Below, in pieces: positions 32,935 through 38,444 of a stretch of 38,444 nt of DNA. A program made the position numbers and the translations under genes. This DNA is from Niabella sp. (GTDB lineage Bacteria; Bacteroidota; Bacteroidia; Chitinophagales; Chitinophagaceae). Under the pieces are notes generated by a model. The model was not told the DNA's origin. It saw only the letters and a program-made list of their open reading frames with translations, and did not search any database. The DNA lies in NCBI GenBank assembly GCA_017744795.1, contig JAGIAQ010000033.1, positions 1 through 38,444 of the forward strand. Direction: 5' to 3'. The first letter of the stretch is position 1, and each line of letters opens with the position of its first letter.

Positions 32935-33918
32935 TTAAATTTTTTGCAACATCTCGCTCAATACGGCCTGTGCTGCCCAAACGCGGTTACCTGCCTCTTG
33001 GGTGACAATGCTGTTCGGACTGTCTAATACTTCATCGCTTAATTCTACATTTCTGCGTACGGGCAGGCAGTGCATCACGCTCGCATTGTTGGTAAGCGCC
33101 AGTTTGTCCAGCGTTAACATCCAGGAGGGATCATTATTGTAGATCTTGGCATAATCCGTATAAGTGCTCCAGTTCTTCACATATACATAATCTGCATCCT
33201 TCAGCGCCTCATCCTGGTTATGCAAAATCGTAGCGTTTCCAGTAAATTTCGGATCCAGCTCATAATCTTCGGGGTGGGTGATCACGAAATCCACTTCGCC
33301 CCAGGCGTTCATCCATTGTGAAAAGCTATTGGCCACGCATTGCGGCAACGGCTTTACATGCGGCGCCCAGGTAAGAACGACTTTGGGTTTCCTGTTCCTG
33401 GTTTCTGGTTTCTGGTTTAACGTTTCACGTATGGTGATAACATCTGTTAATGATTGCAGGGGGTGCAGGGTCGCGCTTTCCAAGCTCAGTACCGGTATGC
33501 CGGCATATTTAATGAACTGGTTGATATACAATTCGCTGTAATCATCTTCCTTATTGGCCAAAGAGGGAAACGTACGGATGGCCAGGATATCAAAATATTT
33601 GCCCATGATCGGCGCCGCATCTTTTACGTGCTCAGAAGTAGTGCCGCTCATGATGGCTTCATCTTCAAACTCTAATTGCCATCCCTCGGAGCCTACATTA
33701 AATACGATGGACTCCATACCCAGGTTCTGCGCCGCAATCTGGGTGCTTAAGCGGGTGCGCATGCTGGGGTTTAAAAACAAACACCCGATCCTTTTGCCCG
33801 TGCCGAGGGTTTTATCGCGGAACGGGTTGGCTTTGTATTCCAGGGCCTTGGCCACTAATGCGTTGATGTCGGTAACATCATTCGCGCTGATGAAATTGCT
33901 TGTTTTTAAAAGAGACAT
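32935..33918 (-). CDS. N-acetyl- or N-succinyl-ornithine carbamoyltransferase
   Basis: Transfers carbamoyl from carbamoyl phosphate to N-acyl-ornithine. The 327-residue protein has the phosphate site SMRTRLS (52-58), GSEGWQLEFED (~77-87), HVKPLPQ and the C-terminal MHCLPVRR. The GW-LEFED and SEHVKDAAP segments mark the acyl-ornithine type and not ordinary ArgF. Whether acetyl or succinyl is used depends on one proline/glutamate position (Shi and colleagues' work on Xanthomonas and Bacteroides enzymes) that I cannot align with confidence here. A heptanucleotide tract encodes residues ~164-177, an apparent insertion before VVLTWAPH. It is 16 bases upstream of argB. Confidence 0.9.
   Translation of the reverse strand: MSLLKTSNFISANDVTDINALVAKALEYKANPFRDKTLGTGKRIGCLFLNPSMRTRLSTQIAAQNLGMESIVFNVGSEGWQLEFEDEAIMSGTTSEHVKDAAPIMGKYFDILAIRTFPSLANKEDDYSELYINQFIKYAGIPVLSLESATLHPLQSLTDVITIRETLNQKPETRNRKPKVVLTWAPHVKPLPQCVANSFSQWMNAWGEVDFVITHPEDYELDPKFTGNATILHNQDEALKDADYVYVKNWSTYTDYAKIYNNDPSWMLTLDKLALTNNASVMHCLPVRRNVELSDEVLDSPNSIVTQEAGNRVWAAQAVLSEMLQKI
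33388..33429. repeat. Heptanucleotide array C, inside the carbamoyltransferase gene
   Basis: Six units: TTTCCTG, TTCCTGG, TTTCTGG, TTTCTGG, TTTAACG, TTTCACG. On the coding strand it specifies residues ~164-177 (RETLNQKPETRNRK), a polar, lysine- and arginine-rich stretch where relatives are shorter. Confidence 0.8.
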
Positions 33919-33998
33919 TTTACTGTTTCGGTGCTTGTTTTGTGTTTGTAAATTTTTCTAGCAGACCGCCGGCTCTGGTCTGTAGCCAATAGCTTCAA

Positions 33999-34019
33999 AC
34001 CGTGACGAACCGTCACGGT
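33999..34019. repeat. Hairpin between argD and the carbamoyltransferase gene
   Basis: Perfect 9-bp stem ACCGTGACG-AAC-CGTCACGGT. No T-run follows in either direction. A second, shorter hairpin (CAGACC...GGTCTG, 33962-33983) is next to it. These are possible mRNA-processing or attenuator structures or an operator. Confidence 0.6.
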
Positions 34020-34040
34020 ATTATTTCCTACGGCCTTCAC

Positions 34041-35189
34041 TTATGCTGTTGCATGCAGCGCCGCTATTTCTTCCTTCAGCGCTTCAATAAATTCTTCTGC
34101 ATCCTTTTTCTTCAATGCTAAGGAAGGAAGCAGCCGGATCACATTGGGTTTGGCTTCGCCCGTAAAGATCTTGTGATTGGCCAGCAGGTTCTTTTTCAGT
34201 GGGCCCAGGGCCTCCGGAACATCAAAACCGATCATCAGGCCACGACCCCGTACATTCTTTAACTCTGGAATAGCGGATAGTTCTTCCCGCAAATATTTTC
34301 CTACCATTACAGCGTTACCCATCAGTTTTTCTTCGCGGATCACTTCCAGTACGGCTAAGGCCGCGGCACAAGCCAGATGGTTGCCGCCAAATGTAGTACC
34401 CAGCTGAAAATGTTTAGGCTTGATATGCGGCGCAATGATGATTCCTGCCACAGGGAAACCATTTCCCATGCCTTTTGCCATCGTGTAGATATCGGCATTT
34501 ACGCCCGCAAAGTCATGACTAAAAAATTTCCCGCTGCGTCCGTAGCCACACTGCACGCTATCCGCGATATATACAGCGCCGTATTTGTCGCATAGCGCGC
34601 GTATCGTTTTTAAGAAAGATTCGCTGGCTACATTGATACCGCCTACGCCCTGGATGCCTTCTACAATTACCGAGGACACTTCTTTGCCGTGCTGCTCAAA
34701 ATAAGCGGCAAGGGCGTCTTCATCATTGAAAGGAAGAAAAACAACATTGTCGGTTTCATTAACCGGCGCTACAATATTTTTATTATCGGTTGCGGCTACT
34801 GCCAGCGATGTTCTGCCATGAAAGGACTTGCTGAAGGCCACAATTTTTTTACGGCCATTAAAAAAAGAAGCCAGCTTTAAAGCATTCTCATTTGCCTCTG
34901 CCCCTGAGTTGCAAAGGAATAACTGGTAATCTTCCTTGCCAGATACTTCACCCAGCTTTTTGGCTAATTCCTGCTGCAAGGGAATTTTTATAGAGTTGGA
35001 ATAGAAAGCAATTTTTTCCAGTTGCTCTTCAATACGTTTTACCCAGTGGGGGTGGGTATGTCCGATACTGATAACGGCGTGGCCGCCATAGAGATCCAGG
35101 TACTGGTTGCCCTGGTCGTCCCAAACGTACGATCCTTTTGCTTTTACAATGGTAACGTCGTTAAGTGGGTAAACATCAAATAAATTCAT
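34041..35189 (-). CDS. argD: Acetylornithine aminotransferase
   Basis: PLP enzyme that makes N-acetylornithine (or its succinyl analogue) from the semialdehyde and glutamate. At 382 residues it is normal length. Conserved elements: CNSGAEANENALKLA (phosphate binding, ~93-107), FHGRTSLA, ADSVQCGYGRSG (Asp binding pyridine nitrogen) and the Schiff-base lysine in MAKGMGNG (K239), then GTTFGGNHLA. It starts the arg cluster here; argC, argG and argJ/A are not in the window, so the pathway is split. Upstream on the strand is a heptanucleotide array and a rhodanese gene. Confidence 0.93.
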   Translation of the reverse strand: MNLFDVYPLNDVTIVKAKGSYVWDDQGNQYLDLYGGHAVISIGHTHPHWVKRIEEQLEKIAFYSNSIKIPLQQELAKKLGEVSGKEDYQLFLCNSGAEANENALKLASFFNGRKKIVAFSKSFHGRTSLAVAATDNKNIVAPVNETDNVVFLPFNDEDALAAYFEQHGKEVSSVIVEGIQGVGGINVASESFLKTIRALCDKYGAVYIADSVQCGYGRSGKFFSHDFAGVNADIYTMAKGMGNGFPVAGIIIAPHIKPKHFQLGTTFGGNHLACAAALAVLEVIREEKLMGNAVMVGKYLREELSAIPELKNVRGRGLMIGFDVPEALGPLKKNLLANHKIFTGEAKPNVIRLLPSLALKKKDAEEFIEALKEEIAALHATA

Positions 35190-35278
35190 CAGTAATTTTT
35201 TTACAAAACTTTCACTTCCGGGTTAAAAAAAAGATGCCTGTAACCAGGCAATCAAGGGCATAAAAATAAGCTAAAAAG

Positions 35279-35362
35279 TTCATAGTTCATAGCGTATGGT
35301 TCATAGCTTATAGATCATAGTTCATAGCCAGACCATGAACTATGATCCATGAGCTATTGACT
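35279..35362. repeat. Heptanucleotide array D, between rhodanese and argD
   Basis: Twelve 7-bp units: TTCATAG occurs four times, with CGTATGG, CTTATAG and ATCATAG between; the spacer CCAGACC is also 7 bp; then ATGAACT, ATGATCC, ATGAGCT, ATTGACT in the opposite sense. The array runs into the rhodanese stop codon (35361-35363). Confidence 0.9.
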
Positions 35363-36005
35363 AATTAAGCATTCCCGGCTCTTTTACGATCTGGGCCTTG
35401 GGCTCTTCCTTAATTTTTTTCCATCCGCCGGCTACATTGCGCAGGTTATGGACGCCCTGTCGTTTTAGTACAGAGGCTGCGATCACACTTCGGGTGCCGC
35501 CGCCGCAATGCAGGTACAGGTTGTCGTGGTCCTCTATTGCCGCAATACGCAGCGGATCATTTAGATCGTTCAGCGGCAGATTCACCGCGTCTTTCAGATG
35601 GCCTTCCGCAAATTCTATAGGTTTGCGCACATCCATTACTACCAGATGTTCGTCGAAAGGAATATCCATCATCAGTTCATCGGGCTCCACATCAATGATC
35701 AGGTCAACCGGCGCACCGGAATCTTTATAAGTATCAAATCCTCCGGCCAGCCAGCCGGCAACGGTAAATCCGGATGTCGTAAGCAGTTCTATGGCAGCGG
35801 TTTCTGCTCCCGGGTCGCTCACTATTAGAATGGGTTCTGTATTGTCCAGTACCGCGGTGCTCCATTCGGCAAATTGTTTGGCTTTTAATGGAATATGAAT
35901 ACTTCCGGGAATAAAGCCTTCTTTAAATAAGGTTGTATCACGCACATCTGCAATAACTGCATTTTCCGAGGCACGCAGAAAAGCGCTCAGATCAAGACCA
36001 TTCAT
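35361..36005 (-). CDS. Tandem rhodanese-domain protein
   Basis: Two rhodanese domains in 214 residues. Domain 1 (~1-95) lacks the active-site cysteine (IVSDPGAETAAIEL in its place), so it is probably structural. Domain 2 (~105-195) has active-site Cys in LHCGGGTRSVIAASVLKRQG. It resembles the C-terminal half of the larger MBL-fold/rhodanese fusions (persulfide dioxygenase-sulfurtransferase type) but lacks the metallo-beta-lactamase part, and no remnant is upstream. A persulfide sulfurtransferase role is likely. A TACCTTTG box lies 19 bases upstream, and an ArsR gene is the neighbour. Confidence 0.88.
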   Translation of the reverse strand: MNGLDLSAFLRASENAVIADVRDTTLFKEGFIPGSIHIPLKAKQFAEWSTAVLDNTEPILIVSDPGAETAAIELLTTSGFTVAGWLAGGFDTYKDSGAPVDLIIDVEPDELMMDIPFDEHLVVMDVRKPIEFAEGHLKDAVNLPLNDLNDPLRIAAIEDHDNLYLHCGGGTRSVIAASVLKRQGVHNLRNVAGGWKKIKEEPKAQIVKEPGMLN

Positions 36006-36024
36006 AATTTATTCGATTTTGGAA

Positions 36025-36032
36025 CAAAGGTA
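36025..36032 (-). promoter_or_regulatory. -7 box (TACCTTTG) of the rhodanese gene
   Basis: TAnnTTTG match on the minus strand with a 19-nt leader to the ATG at 36005. Confidence 0.6.
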
Positions 36033-36082
36033 AGCGTAAAGCAAGCACTACCGAAACCGGTGAATGGGGGCTTAAAGCGGGA

Positions 36083-36421
36083 TCAGGCAAGTAACTCCGA
36101 AACAAACTGGTTGAGCTCAGTCATGCGGCCGGTGTTCACGGTATAGTAAATAAATTTTCCGTCGCGCTCTGTATTTACAAACTCTGCTTTTCGCAAAATA
36201 GCAAGATGCTGTGAAGCCACAGATTGCTCAATACGCAATTTTACATAGATTTCAGTAACAGTAATCTTATCATGCGTGTCGATCAGCTTCAAGATCTGTT
36301 GTCTTAGTTTGTGATTAAAGGCCCGAAGGATCAGAGAGGCTTTTTTCACGTTGAGGGTATCAACCGTAATTGGGCTGTTTTCCTCTTTTTTTTGGGCAAA
36401 GGAAATCTGATAATTACTCAT
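36083..36421 (-). CDS. ArsR-family transcriptional regulator without cysteines
   Basis: A 112-residue winged helix protein from the ATG at 36421; an alternative upstream start at 36457 lies in the promoter box and is rejected. The ArsR HTH is visible in LRQQILKLIDTHDKITVTEIYVKLRIEQSVASQHLAILRKAEFVNTERDGKFIYYTVN. It contains no cysteine, so metal or persulfide sensing through Cys thiols, as in ArsR, CzrA-like alpha3 sites or BigR, is ruled out. The ligand is unknown. It sits 77 bases upstream of the rhodanese gene on the same strand. Confidence 0.87.
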   Translation of the reverse strand: MSNYQISFAQKKEENSPITVDTLNVKKASLILRAFNHKLRQQILKLIDTHDKITVTEIYVKLRIEQSVASQHLAILRKAEFVNTERDGKFIYYTVNTGRMTELNQFVSELLA

Positions 36422-36454
36422 CGTACGAATTGAATAGATTTTTTGAATAGCATA

Positions 36455-36462
36455 CAAAGTTA
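36455..36462 (-). promoter_or_regulatory. -7 box (TAACTTTG) of the ArsR gene
   Basis: TAnnTTTG match, 33 nt before the ATG at 36421. It overlaps a possible TTG start at 36457, which is therefore rejected. Confidence 0.62.
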
Positions 36463-36523
36463 TACATCCGTTTAAATTTTTTGCAAATAATTGCCGTTAA
36501 AATCGTATATTATTTTCTTTAAT

Positions 36524-37186
36524 CTAAATTTTGTTAAAATATACAGGTTTTATATAAAAGGGCTCAATGTAGGAAAGATCGTCGAAAGCTTGTTGATGAT
36601 AGCGATTAAACGATAAAGCAGGCATTGCGGCAGCGTCATAAACTGCGTTGTTAAAGATTGCGTTAGAGTGCTTTATAACCTGTTTTAGTTTGGTAACCGC
36701 ATTTCCGGTAAAGAGGATCTTACGTGCATCTAGTTCTGCAGCAAAACTATTCTCGTCTACAATCATAGCCTGCGGCGGCATTATAATTGTTAAATCTTTG
36801 TCATATATGGCGGTATAAATTTCCATCCTCCGGGCATCAATAACAGGGCAAATGAGGTCCGGGGCATCCTTTTTGACCATTTGTGCCATTATAGTCAGTG
36901 TATTTAAACAAATGAGGGGTTTATCCAGCGCAAAACACAGGCCTTTGGCCGTCGAAAGTCCAATCCGCAGGCCGGTATAGGAGCCGGGACCATTGCTCAC
37001 GGCGATGGCATCCAGGTCGGTCAGGGAGTGGTCGGCTGAGGCAATAACTGCTTTAATGGCGTCGTTGATCCAGGTAGCGTGGGTGTTGGGCACCTCATTT
37101 TTTGCCGTTGCAAGAACTGTTGCGTTTTTTGCAACACATAAGGATGCTCCATCAACGGCAGTATCGATATTTAAGATCAGGGCCAT
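36524..37186 (-). CDS. tsaB: tRNA t6A biosynthesis protein TsaB
   Basis: Inactive sugar-kinase-fold partner of TsaD in t6A synthesis. The 220-residue protein from the ATG at 37186 starts MALILNIDTAVDGASLCVA and has the family core DAIAVSNGPGSYTGLRIGLSTAKGL. The C-terminal half is divergent, as is usual for TsaB. The start is fixed by a TACTTTTG box ending four bases before it; a longer reading (37234) would be intergenic. Its partner tsaE is also in the window; tsaD and tsaC are not. Divergent from ridA, with a gap of 76 bases between starts. Confidence 0.93.
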   Translation of the reverse strand: MALILNIDTAVDGASLCVAKNATVLATAKNEVPNTHATWINDAIKAVIASADHSLTDLDAIAVSNGPGSYTGLRIGLSTAKGLCFALDKPLICLNTLTIMAQMVKKDAPDLICPVIDARRMEIYTAIYDKDLTIIMPPQAMIVDENSFAAELDARKILFTGNAVTKLKQVIKHSNAIFNNAVYDAAAMPALSFNRYHQQAFDDLSYIEPFYIKPVYFNKI

Positions 37187-37190
37187 AGCG

Positions 37191-37198
37191 CAAAAGTA
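37191..37198 (-). promoter_or_regulatory. -7 box (TACTTTTG) of tsaB, near-leaderless
   Basis: TAnnTTTG match ending four bases before the tsaB ATG at 37186, the same spacing as upstream of tsaE. Confidence 0.68.
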
Positions 37199-37262
37199 AT
37201 GCAATCCGCATTTGGTACATACGTTCCGATCCAACTATATTCGTAGCCTAAAATATCCGCAA

Positions 37263-37643
37263 ATGGAAAAAAGAATCATTCAAACCCCAAACGCACCTGC
37301 TCCCATTGGTCCCTATAACCAGGCGGTTTTTGCCGGGGATACCTTATATATATCGGGCCAGATCGCCATTGATCCGGCCTCCGGGGAGTTAAATAATAAG
37401 AGTCTTGAAGAAGAAACCCATCAATGTATGCGGAACCTGAAAGCGATCCTGGAAACAGCCGGACTAAGCTTTGGCAATGTGATCAAATCCACCATATTTA
37501 TTACAGATATGAATCAGTTCGGAGTAATCAATGGCGTTTATGGTCAATATTTTACGGGTGATTTCCCGGCCCGCGAAACCGTGCAGGTGGCAGCCTTGCC
37601 CAAGTTTGTAAATGTGGAAATCAGCATGATTGCCGTACGGTGA
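37263..37643 (+). CDS. ridA: RidA-family enamine/imine deaminase
   Basis: Trimeric enzyme that hydrolyses reactive 2-aminoacrylate made by PLP enzymes to pyruvate and ammonia. The 126-residue protein, from the ATG at 37263, has the typical start (PNAPAPIGPYNQAV), LYISGQIAIDP, and ARETVQVAALPK with R104, equivalent to Arg105 of Salmonella RidA. Upstream starts would overlap tsaB promoter sequence. Its stop codon (37641-37643) is the beginning of heptanucleotide array E. Confidence 0.95.
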   Translation: MEKRIIQTPNAPAPIGPYNQAVFAGDTLYISGQIAIDPASGELNNKSLEEETHQCMRNLKAILETAGLSFGNVIKSTIFITDMNQFGVINGVYGQYFTGDFPARETVQVAALPKFVNVEISMIAVR

Positions 37644-37787
37644 GTAGTGATCAGTTAGTAGTTATCAGTTAGTAGTTATCAGTATTCAGTAGTCAGTATT
37701 CAGAACCGATCACTGAATACTAAAAACTAAGTGCTGATAACTAATGACTTACAACTGATGACTTAAAACTGACGGCTGATTGCTGCC
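37641..37787. repeat. Heptanucleotide array E, downstream of ridA
   Basis: Twenty-one 7-bp units (147 bp) begin with the ridA stop as TGAGTAG. Forward units: TGATCAG, TTAGTAG, TTATCAG, TTAGTAG, TTATCAG, TATTCAG, TAGTCAG, TATTCAG. After AACCGAT the units invert: CACTGAA, TACTAAA, AACTAAG, TGCTGAT, AACTAAT, GACTTAC, AACTGAT and more. The halves are largely complementary and would form a long, imperfect hairpin between ridA and the next gene's promoter. Confidence 0.93.
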
Positions 37788-37794
37788 GGCGTTG

Positions 37795-37802
37795 TACCTT
37801 TG
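37795..37802 (+). promoter_or_regulatory. -7 box (TACCTTTG) of the oxidoreductase gene
   Basis: TAnnTTTG match eight bases after the last heptad, 19 nt before the ATG at 37822. Confidence 0.6.
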
Positions 37803-37821
37803 CATCCCAATAATTTTAGAT

Positions 37822-38444
37822 ATGGTTCGAAATCAGGAGGTGCTACAGGAAGTAGTCATCAAATTTGCAGGAGACAGTGGCGATGGGATGCAGTTAACAG
37901 GATCGCAATTCACCAATAATACAGCTTTATTAGGCAATGACCTTTCTACATTCCCCGATTTTCCGGCGGAAATACGTGCCCCGCAGGGCACGTTGCCGGG
38001 GGTGAGTGGCTTTCAGCTGCGTTTTTCATCGGATAGCATTTATACGCCCGGCGATAATTATGATGTGCTGGTGGCTATGAACGCAGCCGCGCTTAAAGCC
38101 AACCTGGGCCGGTTGAAGAAAGGCGGTAAGATCATCGTTAACACGGATGGCTTTGACGCCAAGAACCTGCGCCTGGCAAATTATCCTGATGGAGAGAACC
38201 CGATAGCTGATGATAGTCTCCAGAATTACGAGGTCATAAAGATGGATGTTACCAAAATGACCCGTGAGGCGCTGAAGGAATTTACCATGGGCACCAAAGA
38301 AAAGGACCGCGCAAAGAACATGTTTGTGCTCGGCTTTTTGTATTGGCTGTACGACCGCGATATGGAAAGTACGGTCGATTTTCTTACCGAAAAATTTGGA
38401 AAACGGGCCGATATCCTGGACAGCAACCTGAAAGTGCTGAAAGC
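37822..38444 (+). CDS. 2-oxoacid:ferredoxin oxidoreductase alpha subunit, 3'-truncated
   Basis: The first 207 codons of a normally ~600-residue protein run off the window end without a stop. The start MVRNQEVLQEVVIKFAGDSGDGMQLTG, then LSTFPDFPAEIRAPQGTLPGVSGFQLRFSS and DVLVAMNAAALKANLGRLKKGGKIIVNTD, are typical of the gamma-domain portion of fused alpha subunits of 2-oxoglutarate/2-oxoacid:ferredoxin oxidoreductases (KorA type), which make an acyl-CoA and reduced ferredoxin with a TPP-binding beta subunit. The beta subunit would be expected just beyond the window. The 2-oxoglutarate specificity is assumed from family, not shown. Confidence 0.92.
   Translation, partial: MVRNQEVLQEVVIKFAGDSGDGMQLTGSQFTNNTALLGNDLSTFPDFPAEIRAPQGTLPGVSGFQLRFSSDSIYTPGDNYDVLVAMNAAALKANLGRLKKGGKIIVNTDGFDAKNLRLANYPDGENPIADDSLQNYEVIKMDVTKMTREALKEFTMGTKEKDRAKNMFVLGFLYWLYDRDMESTVDFLTEKFGKRADILDSNLKVLK

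Noticed and set aside
30936-37787. Possible CRISPR array or tandem VNTR for the heptad tracts
   Set aside because: Units are 7 bp with no spacers, no cas genes are present, and the second half is inverted in sense, unlike CRISPR or simple VNTR.

Overview
The window looks like a chromosomal contig of a Bacteroidota species, most likely family Chitinophagaceae (inference). Supporting signs are TAnnTTTG -7 promoter boxes, three TonB-dependent receptors of the carboxypeptidase-regulatory plus OMP beta-barrel type, BshA (bacillithiol), an acetyl/succinyl-ornithine type carbamoyltransferase in an arg cluster, a VKOR-DsbA fusion, and lipoproteins with Bacteroidota-style lipoboxes. No rRNA, tRNA, CRISPR array or complete mobile element was seen. 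The first ~105 bases are foreign: a GC-rich fragment of ribosomal protein L3 (proteobacterial-like) joined in mid-gene to a 5'-truncated typA, most simply an assembly or library chimera.

Layout. 1-1389: chimeric junction, truncated typA, terminator. 1.4-3.0 kb: a small redox-like membrane protein, a ~400-base gap holding two sigma-54-like promoters and a possible small RNA, then vanZ-like and gcvH on the minus strand. 3.2-10.9 kb: three tandem paralogous TonB-dependent receptors; 21-bp direct-repeat operators precede the first and third. 11-14 kb: tsaE, alanine dehydrogenase, hflX. 14.3-26.7 kb, mostly minus strand: Kelch lipoprotein, methyltransferase, secreted DNA/RNA nuclease with its NuiA-type inhibitor, DUF1905/YdeI-like protein, TPR sensor kinase, ORF6N protein (plus strand), sugar isomerase-like protein, sterol-desaturase-like hydroxylase, Crp/Fnr regulator, VKOR-DsbA and a four-cysteine secreted protein. 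26.9-29.5 kb: M28 peptidase and divergent bshA. 29.6-35.2 kb: arginine cluster argD-argF'-argB-argE'-argH on the minus strand. 35.4-38.4 kb: double rhodanese, ArsR regulator, tsaB, ridA, and the start of a 2-oxoacid:ferredoxin oxidoreductase alpha subunit.

The most unusual signal is a family of heptanucleotide (7-bp period) arrays between 30.9 and 37.8 kb. Three lie between genes, touch a stop codon and switch to the reverse-complement word in their second half, so they can fold in mRNA. One of these fills the whole argE'-argH gap as exactly 15 units. Two more lie inside the argB and argF' reading frames and seem to add residues to surface loops. Word sequence differs between arrays, but period and architecture are shared.

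Other notable points are near-leaderless starts (TAnnTTTG 3-7 nt before ATG) at tsaE, tsaB, bshA, hflX and a small protein; a nuclease/inhibitor operon with a perfect palindrome upstream; and a perfect 11-bp inverted repeat inside the ORF6N gene.
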